64,000 nt of DNA from Mantis religiosa (taxonomy: Eukaryota; Arthropoda; Insecta; Mantodea; Mantidae), in the NCBI GenBank assembly GCA_030765055.1, contig CM060947.1, positions 105,624,064-105,688,063 on the forward strand, given 5' to 3'. The position numbers were made by a program, and so were the translations under genes. The notes beneath the pieces were generated by a model. The model was not told where the DNA came from and searched no databases. It was given only the letters and a program-made list of their open reading frames with translations. Shown one piece after another: positions 10,928-23,374 of this stretch (positions within the stretch are counted from its first letter, which is position 1; each line of letters opens with the position of its first letter).

Positions 10928-11327
10928 GGAGGTGACGTCGCCCGATTGTACGGAGGCGGGAGTTCTTGTGACGGAGAAGCGTAAAATTGGTGCTGCGACC
11001 GCCCCCCAGCCTACCCATATATCTTCGGGGACCAATTCACGAAAGAAAGCCAAGAAGTCGAAAACCGCCCAGTCTGCTGGAGAATGGAGTGCTTCAGTCA
11101 CGCAGGACGCCCCGTCGATGTCGAGCGCTGATGAGTCGACTCTAGAAGACGGTGATAAATCTGCAATGGAGGTAGTGTCAGGGAAGGTTCCGGGAGATGC
11201 ATTGCAATCAGTGTCTGTGACAGTAGACGCAACTGGTAGTCCTGGACAACCTCGAGTAGTGCTCGCTTCCAGAGACCCTCGTCTCAAACCACCGGACGCG
11301 CTAGCTAAAGTTTCAATTTCTCAATAG
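10815..11327 (+). pseudogene. LINE ORF1 C-terminal extension in the +1 frame
   Basis: The frame is open from 10815 (after a stop at 10812) to 11327, with the first Met at 10857. It overlaps the end of the first ORF1 frame by about 110 nt. Composition is Ser/Lys/Asp-rich with a basic patch (RKKAKKSK) and no recognised domain, as expected for a disordered gag-like tail. It ends 44 nt before ORF2. It could be the tail of ORF1 separated by a 1-base indel in this copy, a product of frameshifting, or a small independent frame. An indel is the simplest reading. Confidence 0.55.
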
Positions 11328-11371
11328 TTGTCCGAACCATTATCATACCCCTGCACTGGTTTCTCCCTGCC

Positions 11372-14300
11372 TTGTATTTCTGGAGTCTCATGAATACGCT
11401 ACCTCGTATTCAAATATTGGCTACTGTCAATGTTAACGGCATTAGAAATCTACGAAATCAAAAATTGTTACACCAGTTCCTCACGACGCATGACGTGGAC
11501 GTGTGTTTCTTGCAGGAGGTTAATACGCATAATTTGTCAGCCCTGTATAATTATAATCATGTGGTTAACTTGGGCCCAGAAGGCAGAGGCACTGCCCTAC
11601 TCTATCGCCGTGGTATCCAGTGTTCTGACTTTCAATTACATCCATCGGGGAGCGTTGTATCGGCTGTGCTGGATAACATTTCTCTGATTAACGTTTATGC
11701 TCCTTCCGGTTCCAATCGACGACAGGAACGTGAGCAGTTCTTTCAACAGGCGTTGACAGCCCATCTACTTTCCGGTAAGGAGTGTATTATTGCAGGGGAT
11801 TTCAACTGTACGCTTCAGGCTAAGGATCAGAAAGGCGCTGCCAATCTCAGCCCAATGCTTCTGCAGTTAGTGACGCAATTACATCTACGTGATGCCTGGG
11901 AGCTGCAGCATGGTAATACGGTGCAATTTACCTTTTTCCGAGGCGCCTCTGCATCCCGACTGGATCGTTTTTATTTATCTGACACCTTGGTTCCCCATTT
12001 CCACCGCATTGAGGTTCATCCCGTTGCCTTTAGTGACCACCACGCCGTGACGTGTGCTCTAAAACTCACGGCTCCTAGTCTAGATACTGGAAGGAGTTAC
12101 TGGAAAATCAATTCAACCCTATTTCAGGATGAGGACTGTCGATTGCATTTTGCTACAAGATGGGCAGCTTTAAAACCCTCGTATCACCGTGCCTACCGTA
12201 AATCAGAATGGTGGGCCGTTACGGCAAAACCGGCCATCAAAGCATTCTTCAAAACAATTAGTTTTGAGAAGGCCCGTGAAAGAAGAGAGGTGATGCAATT
12301 TTACCATGAGGTGCTTTGGAATCTACATGAGCAGCAGAATCGAGGTGCCGAGGTCGCTCCGGCTCTCAGGAGAATAAAGGAAATAATTAAATGCAAACAA
12401 GATCAAATGCTGCAGGGTTGCGCCATTCGGTCCCCCTTGTCGCACGTTCTCTCCGATGAACAAGCCTCCTTTTATTCATTGGCCAAGGCACGCTCTCATG
12501 GACAGGCCAAGTACATTTCATCACTCACTGACGCTGCTACTGGTGTGGTGTTACACGGGACACGCCAGCTATTGCCTTATCTTCAGGAGCAATACCAGCG
12601 CCTATTTGGCGAGGCTCAAGCGGAACCCATGGTTAGCGCGGCGGCCCTGAGTAGCCCCGTGGCTCACATTAGTCAGTCCACGGAGGAGAATCTACAAGGT
12701 CCCATTACGGAACGAGAAGTACATCAAGTGGTGCAACATTTGAAACGCAATACGGCGCCTGGCCCGGATGGTCTTTCTTATGAATTTTATCTTGCATTCT
12801 GGCCGATAATTAAGGATGAGTTTGTTGCAGTGTTACAGGAATTATGGGATGGAGGCTGGTTTCCAGAACATTTCGCGGATGGAATTATAATTTTACTCCC
12901 GCGGAAACACTGCCCTCAGGCAGCGATGGACTTTCGCCCAATAACACTGCTTAATTCAGATTACAAAATCTTTGCGAAGCTTTTGGCCAGCAGACTAAAA
13001 CCAGCATTTGAGGAGGTGCTCCATGTTAATCAAACAGCTCTTCAACGCAAGAACATTATTGGTGCCCTTACGGAATTAAGAAATGTGGTCGTCCATCTTG
13101 AGCAGCACCATAGCTCCTTGGCATTAGTTAATCTGGATTTTCATAGAGCTTTTGATGGAGTTCAGCACTGGTATATCTGGCGGTGTTTGCGCGCAGCTGG
13201 GGTACCTCAACAAATGGTAGCGGCGATTCAAGGGCTTTATCGCCAAGCGTCGTCAAGAATACTTTGTAACGGCTTTTTGTCGACACCTATTCCAATACGA
13301 CAATCAGTCAGGCAGGGGTGTCCCTTATCTATGGGACTGTTTGCCTTGACTCTCAATCCATTACTCCAGATGCTACAAGATAGACTGCAAGGCTTAAATA
13401 TAGCTGGGGAACGCCTTAAAGTAATGGCTTACGCGGATGACGTGACGGTTTTGGCCAAAGATCACCAGGATATGGAGGAGATAGCCACGGCGATTGTGAC
13501 TTACAGTCAACTTTCGGGAGCTCAGCTCAACGCCCACAAATCAGAAATCCTTCCACTAGGTACCTGGGAACATCCACCAACTTTGCTGCATATGAAAGTG
13601 GTTCCACAGACCACTATACTAGGGGTTATATTTACCTCTAACATATCAGAAATGATTTCTCTTAATTGGACCCAGAGGATCAACGCGCTACGTTTTAACT
13701 TACATGAAGATCGCTCTCGAAATCTAACGTTGTTGCAACGCGTCTGGTACATCCATACATATGCCTTGAGTAAACTGTGGTATGTAGCGCAGATTTTGCC
13801 GCTCCCTAAGCAGTTCGCCCAACATTTTGAGACTCTGCTCGGATACTTCCTGTGGACGGGGAAAGCATATCGAGTTGCTCGCCCGCAATTGCGTCTTCCT
13901 CTAAAGCAAGGTGGTTGTGGTCTAGTGGATGTTGACAACAAGTGTATGGCGCTGTTGGGAAAGAGAGGATTGTCCTCGTTACTTAGCAGCGAGTCTCCGA
14001 TTGACAAGAAGTTTTGGTATGACCAGTTACATACCGTGGAGAGACCTACACGGGAATTTAATCGTTTGGTTGCCAAGCTTCGTGCTCTTGAAAATTCTGG
14101 GGAGCGACTGGAGGATTTTCTGACTACCAAGAACCTCTATCGTCACTTGACGAAGCCAGGTATTCAACGACCCAATGTAGAAACAAAATACAGTCGTGAC
14201 TGGAAATGCGTTTGGGCCAATGCAAGCAACTGTAACCTTCCGTCGATATGGAGAGAAACGGTTTATGAAGTGGTTAATGAAACGGTTCCAACTGCAGAAA

Positions 14301-14695
14301 AGATGTGGCGTCACGGGAGAGTGAATTCGAAGATCTGTGGCGTATGTGTGGAAGAGGATACACTTGAACATCGCTTGTACAACTGTCAGCGGGCTAACTT
14401 GATTTGGACCTCCATCCAAGACACATTACATAAACTTCGTCCAGAAGAATACTTACGTTCGGTACCACAGCTGGTACAACTGGAGTTTCGTTTCAAGGAC
14501 AAGAAATTTCACAATTTTGCTGTGTGGTTGGTTGCTGGTGCACTACATTGGCTGATAAAAGTAAGGCGAGGAGCCAATGAGTTGGGAAAGCACCTACGTA
14601 TATTTTTGAAAGAGCAGAGATGGACCTCTATACGGAAGAAAACCTTACGTTCTCTGGAGCCATACATTTATCATTTGGAACAAATGCAGATCTAA
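11372..14695 (+). CDS. LINE ORF2: AP-type endonuclease plus reverse transcriptase
   Basis: 1107 codons, uninterrupted. It nicks target DNA and primes reverse transcription of the element RNA at the nick. The N-terminal endonuclease (about 14-232) keeps N19 (NVNG), E49 (FLQEV), D143/N145 (AGDFN), D198 (RLDRF) and S221-D222-H223 (SDHH). The reverse transcriptase (about 460-735) keeps PGPDG, FRPITLLN (521-528), D589 (VNLDFHRAFD), RQGCPLS and Y687-A-D-D690. A C-terminal CCHC motif lies at C989-x2-C992-x7-H1000-x4-C1005. No RNase H domain is seen. Met7 (11390) is an alternative start. The 44-nt gap after ORF1 suggests reinitiation or internal entry. An antisense frame of 202 codons at 13522-14130 is a shadow. 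Activity cannot be judged from sequence, but no catalytic loss is visible. Confidence 0.92.
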   Translation: MYFWSLMNTLPRIQILATVNVNGIRNLRNQKLLHQFLTTHDVDVCFLQEVNTHNLSALYNYNHVVNLGPEGRGTALLYRRGIQCSDFQLHPSGSVVSAVLDNISLINVYAPSGSNRRQEREQFFQQALTAHLLSGKECIIAGDFNCTLQAKDQKGAANLSPMLLQLVTQLHLRDAWELQHGNTVQFTFFRGASASRLDRFYLSDTLVPHFHRIEVHPVAFSDHHAVTCALKLTAPSLDTGRSYWKINSTLFQDEDCRLHFATRWAALKPSYHRAYRKSEWWAVTAKPAIKAFFKTISFEKARERREVMQFYHEVLWNLHEQQNRGAEVAPALRRIKEIIKCKQDQMLQGCAIRSPLSHVLSDEQASFYSLAKARSHGQAKYISSLTDAATGVVLHGTRQLLPYLQEQYQRLFGEAQAEPMVSAAALSSPVAHISQSTEENLQGPITEREVHQVVQHLKRNTAPGPDGLSYEFYLAFWPIIKDEFVAVLQELWDGGWFPEHFADGIIILLPRKHCPQAAMDFRPITLLNSDYKIFAKLLASRLKPAFEEVLHVNQTALQRKNIIGALTELRNVVVHLEQHHSSLALVNLDFHRAFDGVQHWYIWRCLRAAGVPQQMVAAIQGLYRQASSRILCNGFLSTPIPIRQSVRQGCPLSMGLFALTLNPLLQMLQDRLQGLNIAGERLKVMAYADDVTVLAKDHQDMEEIATAIVTYSQLSGAQLNAHKSEILPLGTWEHPPTLLHMKVVPQTTILGVIFTSNISEMISLNWTQRINALRFNLHEDRSRNLTLLQRVWYIHTYALSKLWYVAQILPLPKQFAQHFETLLGYFLWTGKAYRVARPQLRLPLKQGGCGLVDVDNKCMALLGKRGLSSLLSSESPIDKKFWYDQLHTVERPTREFNRLVAKLRALENSGERLEDFLTTKNLYRHLTKPGIQRPNVETKYSRDWKCVWANASNCNLPSIWRETVYEVVNETVPTAEKMWRHGRVNSKICGVCVEEDTLEHRLYNCQRANLIWTSIQDTLHKLRPEEYLRSVPQLVQLEFRFKDKKFHNFAVWLVAGALHWLIKVRRGANELGKHLRIFLKEQRWTSIRKKTLRSLEPYIYHLEQMQI

Positions 14696-14743
14696 GAACC
14701 ATCTAAACAAATAGAACCCTTCATTTGTCTCACAGTACAAGCC

Positions 14744-14890
14744 AATAAAATAAGGAAAAAAAAAAATTATTACCCGGTACCCATTCCCGTCTTAAATAAA
14801 TAAACAAAAAAAAATATAAAAAAACCATGAAAAAAATATAAAATAAAAAAAAATAAATAAAAAAAAATTAATAAATAAATAAAAAAAAAA
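14744..14890 (+). repeat. A-rich 3' tail of the LINE
   Basis: AATAAA at about 14744 is followed by an A-run, then AAATAAA/AAAAATAT-like units to 14890. This is typical of an A-rich non-LTR 3' end, perhaps with tail extension. The exact element end may be the first A-run near 14756 or the end of the unit array. Confidence 0.7.
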
Positions 14891-15170
14891 TCGTATATCT
14901 TCATGAAGTCTTATATCAATCTTTTGGTGGAATGCCACACATTCTATACCTTCTTTGTACGCGGTAGATAAAATTTAGCCTTAAATGCATGAATTACTTT
15001 GCTACTTAAGCTGTTCTTGCTATCATTTCTAAACTGGTTCTCATACCGCTTTCTGCGGTGCCTGAACGCAATCCATTCGAGTAGCCATGGTCGTTAAAGC
15101 AATAATAATGGACTGGCCAACCATTCAAAACAAAACTTAGTGAGTTTGAATCTTGGCAACTGCAGTCGTC
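14891..15170. other. No feature seen
   Basis: Short spacer between the LINE tail and the next SINE. Nothing recognisable. Confidence 0.5.
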
Positions 15171-15183
15171 AAGGTAAAGGACG

Positions 15184-15418
15184 CCCGCCTCGGTAGTGTA
15201 GATGGCAGCGTGTCTGCCTCACGTTCAATAGGTCCCGAGTTCGAATCTCGGTCAGGGGGAGTTATCTGGATAAGGCTTTTCCGGGGTTTTTCCTTATCCT
15301 TGCAGGCGAATGTCTGGTAACTGTAAGCTCCATGGATCCTGGACTCATTTGAGCATCATTTCACCCAATTCATTCACCGTCCGATATGACGACGTTGGAG
15401 AACGTAAATTACAAGAAA
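15184..15418 (+). repeat. SINE family A, full-length with perfect TSD
   Basis: The tRNA-like head (GCCTCGGTAGTGTAGATGG, B-box GAGTTCGAATCTC) is followed by the family body and ends at GAACGTAAATTACAAGAAA. It is flanked by a perfect 13-bp duplication, AAGGTAAAGGACG, at 15171-15183 and 15419-15431. This is a complete and, judging by the intact TSD, fairly young copy of about 235 bp. Confidence 0.9.
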
Positions 15419-15431
15419 AAGGTAAAGGACG

Positions 15432-18400
15432 GGAAGGACACAAGTAAACTAATCGCTGTGATGGCACACTTGGATATTGACGGGGTATCATTTGACTGCA
15501 ATTGCTTGGAGTTTGCCTTTTTATAGTATAAAAACATTACAATGTTATTGTAAAAATATTATAATTTTTACAATTCAAAGGAGGCTAAATTTTATCTGTA
15601 CAATTTACAAAGGCCAGGACAATATTCCAATAACAAAAGAACTATACTAAAATATTTTGCAAGCTGAATACAGCCTATTGTTGCATATCTGCCACACCGT
15701 GCATTTAGGGGTTAAGAAAAGGAAAGAAAACGTTTGCCACTCTTTAGTGATGGATTTTTCAATGGGATGAAAGAATATATTGGAAAATGCCGAATCTGGA
15801 GAAGAATACAGGTAAAAAATGTATATATAAAATAGATAATCAACTTCTTTTAGAAATTTTGAACAAACCTTGCAGGAAGTAGACACAAAATTGAATGGGG
15901 TATCAGATGACAAATTTGGAACAAATGAAGATCGTAAAGGTTGTTGGACCAGAGGAAGAAACAAGTAAGACAAAGTGTTCATGAACATAGATAAATATTA
16001 AATGGGAATATTCAAAAGGGAGAATAAGTAATGAAGGACGTTTTCTTAGGCAGGAACTATCATTATAATAAAAGTCATTACGTTCGAAACTGTTAATTCA
16101 TTCGGTTGCAACGTTAGGTGTATGAGATAGTGGACTTCTGAGGAAGTAAAGCGATTTCTGTTCAAAATGATCTTCAGCTTCGTATTTTAGAGAGCTACAT
16201 TTACGAACAGTGCTCCTTGAATCGGCGCATGGACCTAGCGGGCAACAGGCTCCCGCACTATTTGAGAGGCTTCACGTACTGAACAAAATTCGTAGGTACA
16301 AAATTTAATCGCTCGCAAACAGCCCTGAATTCCATTTTGGATTTTAGCCTAATAAAACACAGACTTCTAATAAAGTAACAAGTTCATTGTTACTTGTGTG
16401 TGTTTGGGACTTTACGAAAGTTTTACTGTGTTATTACAGCTAAACTTCATATTTGGCCTGGAACATTTCTTCTCGGTCGCCAGCAGCAGTCCATGAAATG
16501 ATTTTTGAACCACAATAAATGACTTATATAAAATGTGAACCCAAAATATAATTTTACAAAAGCACATTATCAGACACAATTACATCGAAAACATGAATTG
16601 CTCAGGTTTAAAGTAAGATGGCAGCATTACCGTATAAATATTTTGCTGTTTGGAAGATTAAATCAATCTTAAAAACCTGAAGCTGAGACTAAAATCCCAT
16701 TACCTTCGTAGTTTCTTTTTTATCTACATTAATGAATTTTGTCAATTCTTTTAAAATTTGAAATACATATGGTTTTAGCACAAAAAGGCAAATTCTTTAA
16801 GCACTTTAAAATATATGTTTTTGCTTTCACTGATGTTATAACGAGAATTTAGAACCATGTACCGCTGCTCACGAATACAGGGAAGCCAAAATATTTATGC
16901 ATTATTAAATGACATGACATTGATTTAGTTTGGTTCAAAAAATAACACGTAGCACAAACACATATCCAAATATGGAAGTAGTGAACATAGTTTACTATAA
17001 CATTTAACTCGCCAGGCGAGAGACAAAAAACCTCAGAGCAGGTTTTTGGACACTAAGTTCTTGTTCCCAGAATGATTCGTCAAATTAAAGAAGTGTGGAA
17101 GTCAGCGATGAATGTGCTGATCAACTTGATTCTTTCAGAAGTCAAATATAAGTTTAAGCTCTCTTTCCGCCTTTTCATATGTGCTGTAAAGTTAACATGG
17201 CGACCGCTAACTGGCTTAAATTTTCCATAATAAAAGGAGCTTAATTTGTATGTTCTATCATTCATTTAATTCCCTGAATAAAAATAAATTTTTCTTTTCT
17301 AAAATCGAAGAAACAGTGAATTAATTTACTCACTAATCGGAATTACTTTAATGTGCGCAATTGTGTTAATCACAATAGTTCAGCTACACAAGTACAGGGG
17401 TTTCAGCTACAAATTTCCCGAAAAGTTGATATATTTATATCTGTTTTAGAGATAATTCCTTTAACTATTTTTGAAGCAATGTTTCTAAACTAACATAAGC
17501 AGATGAAATAACTTATGTTAAAACATTCTTATAAAAGTTTCGCACCTATTAAAGTCCCATGCAAGACTTTTCTGGAAATTGGCATGACGTTTCAAAACAT
17601 TTGGGTAAACTCCATACGGACATTCAGCAAATTCAAGTTTAAATTAAATCTTTCAGGTAAACACTGTTCTTAACTTTAGAGTGACATATAATGTTATTTT
17701 CAATGACAAGGATAGCAATGCCAATAGGATAGTTCACATTCGAGCGGAATCAGCAGTCCATAACTTCATTAGAGGCAAGGAGAGAGGTTTGGTTGGGTTA
17801 CCATATGTTTTTAAATAAGACTTTAAAATTATATATGCCGTCGTGCTCGAATGTATATACGTTTTATTTATGAATCACAATGAGTTTGCAGAGAAAATAT
17901 TCATCAGTAGTTATTATTTTAATGTCAGAAGAGAGTTGATATTCTGCGCAATCTCTTACTTAAATGGTAATTTGATACAAAGTATGTAACTCGATTATAT
18001 GATATCGAATAAAAATATTCAGTGATGAAAAGGAGTTTGGACATCCATGATTCAAATAATTCATTGGCAACTTCTGTTTCAAATCCCCCCTTTCCATTAA
18101 AAAGGCTTTTGCAACGAGATTCACAAAACATTTGAGGAAGACGATCTGTCTTCTACGACGAAATGCTGTCACAGAATAAGTTCACATGTCAGACTTTTTT
18201 GGGACAGAGGGAAATACCGTAAAAAGGGGATTTCCCATTTCAGTAAGTGGAATTTCATGCACCTTGGTTTTCTAAGAAAGCTTCAGGACACTGATTTATT
18301 CTATCGTGTGTGCGAACCAGCTCAGCAGTCCGACGTTTCTTCGAAAAATTTACAACGTTAAACTGACAATAAGAGTCAGTAGAACGTGTCCAGGCCGTTT

Positions 18401-19230
18401 GAAAAATTAAATATGCTGCAGCTTCTGCCCCTTCTTCCGTTGTCAAGTTCGCTAGCAAAACATACCTCCAAAGAAACAAACGTCAAAAAATCGAAGCGAC
18501 GACTCATATTCTGTACAGTAGCACTTCTTAGAAGAGGGGGCAGTGTTTAGAAATTAAGTCAAATCAAACAAAGATTGAGAAAATACCTATCGATAACAAA
18601 ACTCGGTCCTAAAATATGTAGCTTAAGTCATACGTTTACTTACAATCTATTGTCCGAGGTTAATTTATCTGTTTTAGTATTATTTTGTAGTTCTGCTAAG
18701 ATGTATCTCCCTAGTCCGCTTTACAGCTAATAAAGTTATACAAAGAGTTATTTATATTTAATAGAAAAGGAGCCAGTTTGAAGGAAAAGGAACTGTTTAT
18801 AGGAGACAAGCTATTTTGGGTGGAAGTCCATCTAAAAGTAAGATTTTTTACAGTGTTATACCAGTTCCCTGGCCGATTTTTATAAATATTTACTTGCAGT
18901 ATATAGATACATTACTATCAACCTTCGACATCTTATAATAAACGGACATGGAACAGGTACGAGAATAATAAAAAATGAAGTGCTAGACAACTTTTTCTGT
19001 GGTACAGTCATATTGCGCAGATGTTTGCTTAAGATTTCAAGTCTGAGTAGGTCAGTTATGTAGAAAATTTGCATCATTTTAAGTAAAATCTTCCATAGCC
19101 GGAGGCAAAAAAAAAGATTTCCTTCCGGACTGAGATGTCATGATGTTGAGAGTTTACTTGTCCAAACGTTCCGTCTAATAGTGGGTAAGTAATCATCAGT
19201 GGTGCTTATGAAGTCTCTCTGATGTAAGTA
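15432..19230. other. AT-rich stretch, no gene seen
   Basis: Open frames of 60-113 codons (for example the minus-strand ones near 15650-15990 and 18255-18480) resemble no family I know and lack codon-use support. No SINE head or array is visible. Confidence 0.5.

Positions 19231-19232
<2 letters not shown>

Positions 19233-19281
<49 letters not shown>
19233..19281. repeat. (TA)n microsatellite
   Basis: About 24 uninterrupted TA dinucleotides. Confidence 0.95.
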
Positions 19282-19282
<1 letters not shown>

Positions 19283-19384
19283 GACACTGACGACATGATG
19301 GCAGATACATTATGCAGCACTGTGTTTTATAAGATCATCATTTTGAATTTTTGAGGATATTCTTGTAATTTTGAAGCCCAAACA

Positions 19385-20400
19385 TTTTTACCAACTCTAA
19401 TAGCTTTTATAGACTATGTAAAAGCTTTTGAGAAAGTAAAAAGAAATTTGCTATTGGAAATAATGATTAAAAATGGATTTCCTCAACTTTTAGTAGAAAC
19501 AGTACAAAGTATGTATATAGGTAAATATAAAATTTAAATTGGAGAAATAGATAGAAAAAGATAACCTAGTAGAGATTAATTTAGGACTAAGACAGGGGTG
19601 TCCATTGTCACATACCCTATTTAATATATATATATATATATATATATTAATGACGCAGTTGTACGATGGCAAACTATGCTCAGAACACATTTTAATATAA
19701 AGGGGAGAAATGTTGACATATTGCTGTTTGCTGATGACCAGATTTTAATTGCGGAGATGGAAGATAACTTACAAAGAGCCATACATGAATTAAATAATAT
19801 TACAAGAGAATATAATCTTCAAATTTCATATGAAAAAACAAAAATAATGGTTTTTATAGGAACGAACCATTTGAGAGCAAAAAATTGCGTAAATGATAAA
19901 CCCATCCAACAACAAAGTTATTTTAATTATCTTGGCTATATTGTGTCATATACCAGTAATAGAGATATACAAAACAAAATAAACAAATTCCAAACAATAT
20001 TTGGCACAATAAGAAGAACTTTTAAAAATTGTAATCGTCAAACTTTGTTAAAACTGTATAAAATAATGGCGATCCCAACCCTGCTTTATGGGTGTGAAAA
20101 CTGGGTCTTGACTATCTCACAACAGAAGAAAGTGGAGGCTGCTGAGATGAAATTTCTGAGACAGGTGGCAGGTTATAGACTCATAGACAAGAAAAGAAAC
20201 GAGGACATTAGAAGAGAATTGGAAATTCAGAGTCTAAATGAAACAATTATTGCATACAGGCAAAAATGACAAGGTCATGTGCAGAGAATGACCGAAGACC
20301 GTACACCACAAATAGTATACCAGTATAAACCTGTAAGTAGAAGAAATGTAGGCAGCCCACGAATGAGATGGTCTGATCAATTTCCTTGAAGTCGGAACGG
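19385..20400 (+). pseudogene. RTE-like LINE reverse transcriptase fragment
   Basis: It begins inside the RT with AFIDYVKAFEKV (near 19400, motif with the first catalytic Asp). A stop and frame change follow near 19540-19570. It then runs openly through GLRQGCPLSHTLFN, an in-frame IY repeat, the second catalytic motif FADD (about 19730) and the conserved C-terminal stretch around PTLLYGCENW and AAEMKFLRQV to the stop at 20269. The endonuclease and N-terminal RT are absent, so it is a 5'-truncated copy. Homologous sequence continues past the stop (QRMTEDRTP) to a TGA-repeat tail, which favours the RTE clade. Not functional. Confidence 0.8.
19624..19648 (+). repeat. In-frame (TA)n expansion inside the RT
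   Basis: About 12 TA units sit where related RTs read LFN-IYIND. Here the frame reads LFN, then repeated Ile-Tyr, then INDAV, without a frame change. Confidence 0.85.
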
Positions 20401-20418
20401 GCCACAAGACTTATACCG

Positions 20419-20465
<47 letters not shown>
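20419..20465 (+). repeat. (TGA)n 3' tail of the RTE-like element
   Basis: About 15 TGA/GAT triplets lie directly after the degraded 3' end of the RT fragment. Short tandem-repeat tails in place of poly(A) are typical of RTE-clade LINEs. Confidence 0.75.
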
Positions 20466-22534
20466 GTGACGATGACATTTTCAGTGTAGAGGCTAGCCTT
20501 AGCTACTGATGAATTTCCTCCTGTATTATCGTATATGCTCTAATGCAATGCGGTAAAGAGAATGAAGTCTCTAACAGTATATTCTGAGTTATAATCTTTC
20601 CCCTCGCAAGGAAGAGCTGAGGCTTCATGGAGCAGTCTCACAGGAAAGGAGCGACATACAGAATAATTGTCTCGAAGGGCTCAGTAGCAGCGGACGGGAG
20701 TCTGCGACCATACTCCAGATTTCGCAGCCGTACAATAGGCTGGTGATTACGAGAACTCTGAAAAGGCTTAGCTTTAAGGGAACAGGCATCTCGGAGTTGG
20801 ACATGGATTACAAAGAGCTTACCGCCCAAGCGGCCCAATGCGACAGATCTGATGCATTCCTTAAAAGTTAGTTTTTTAGCTTACCTATCTCTTAAGGAGT
20901 TGCTGGTATTTGGCCATTCATCGCTTAGTTAGAAAAATAGAATGGATTTTCTCCGATTAACTGGAAATACAGCAGTATTTATAACCGAACTGCTCCCTGC
21001 TGGGATGTTACGGGCTGGCTGAGGTTGAATCGTCCGGTGTCAGTATTTAGTGACTGATTTAGTACTTGTTTTCTGTTTGAGCTTTAAAAATATTGCAACT
21101 AACAAATGATAGATTTTATTCAGTTTGAGTGCTTCTTTCTGTTTAAGTTATTTGGATGTTTATAGCTCAAATTCTTATAGGCACCATAGTAAGAGAATGA
21201 TGAAAGGTACTTAAGACAATTTCATCTTAGTACACATTGTGCAATCGGAGCTTTCTAGCTTAAATAACAGAAATCATTATGCTTAGAAAGCGGAATGATA
21301 TCTATGTATACCACACCCAGTCGTCCTAAAGACAACTTGCTAACTTTTGTTCTCTACGCTGCCGGTTTAAACCTGGTGGAGGGCGATACATTTTTTCGGG
21401 CACAAAAATACTTAGCTTGGCTTCCTTTGGAAAGGAGCAGAGTCTGCGATTCCGTGTAGCAGATTTACTGTACGTTAAAAACCTCAAGCATGATAAAGAG
21501 TCCTCTGAGCTAAACTAAGTGGTCTTTCATGTCCAAAATAGAACGGCACCTAAGAACCACAGCAGTTAAAGAGCACCTATTAATAATGACTCAACTTGAT
21601 TTAGCGCATTTATGCGACAGCATCCTTCATTACTAAAGTACAGTTCCTTGCTATCCTGGCAGCTATCGGTTCATATTTAACTTTAGCCAATAGGAGAAAA
21701 TAGAATAACTTCCCTATGTACACTAAATTACCGGATAGAAGTTGGCTTTGCTTTACTGTTGTGAACACTTAAGTTGCGACGTCAGTCTGTTTATAAAGTG
21801 ATATAAATAACTCTATTTGTCTCATTCGGCTATGGTCAAAACATCGGCGTTACACACTAATACATAACTGAAATGAAAGCATATTGCTACTTTCAAGTTT
21901 GAGTGTATGAGGGGGAGTAGGCGAGGAAGGCAAAGGCCAAGGTCCACGGAATAAAGAAAAACAAAAGAAGACTAATAAGGAGGAGAAGGAGTACGCTGGG
22001 GAGCTGGTAACAGGTGATCGCCGTAATTAATTTGCTCTCTCTGTGTTGCTGCTACAACACTATAATTAAACTGCTGCCCCATCTTTCAGCAATCCTGTCC
22101 CAAATCGCTGCGGGCACCTGGGCGGTATTTACGTGCCGTTTCCAGACACTTCGCATGCCATTCCCACCATTTATCACACATTACTATTTCATTTTTTCGT
22201 ATAAAATTTCATTTCTTACCTTACATGCTGTACTCCATTTAATGACTAACTTGTATCAAATCATAACTCTCTGTAGCACGTAACAATATTTCATTACTTA
22301 TCCAATACAAAATTGTGTTACTTTACCTTCCATTTCTCTGTATAGTTTATTTAATCTTTCGATATTGTTTTTAAAAATGGACAGTTAGAGTGGAGTTCCT
22401 ATAAAATACAAATATAAGGTGTAAATAAAACGAAGTGTAAATACAAAATTAACAGTGTACTTTAATCATACTGAATCTCTGAAATGAATCGCAAAAGAAA
22501 AAATACATTTCTTTGTATTATGGGACACGGAAGG
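20466..22534. other. No feature seen
   Basis: Mixed-composition sequence with short unrecognised open frames. No repeat family is matched within the window. Confidence 0.5.

Positions 22535-23374
<840 letters not shown>

Larger units (their letters stand above)
9560..14890 (+). mobile_element. L1/Tx1-type non-LTR retrotransposon, near full length
   Basis: The order is 5' leader with a TC/CA microsatellite (9777-9842), gag-like ORF1 (10121-10927, continued in another frame to 11327), ORF2 (11372-14695), a short 3' UTR with AATAAA near 14744, then an A-rich tail made of AAATAAA-like units to about 14890. Assignment to the L1/Tx1 group rests on the RT blocks (TAPGPDG, FRPITLLNSDYKI, YADD), an apurinic-type endonuclease, a C-terminal CCHC motif and no RNase H. 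I cannot identify a TSD, so the 5' boundary is uncertain; it may instead lie just after the microsatellite. Confidence 0.8.

Noticed and set aside
13522..14130. 202-codon minus-strand frame
   Set aside because: It lies fully inside ORF2 on the other strand and shows no family; it is a shadow of the real gene.
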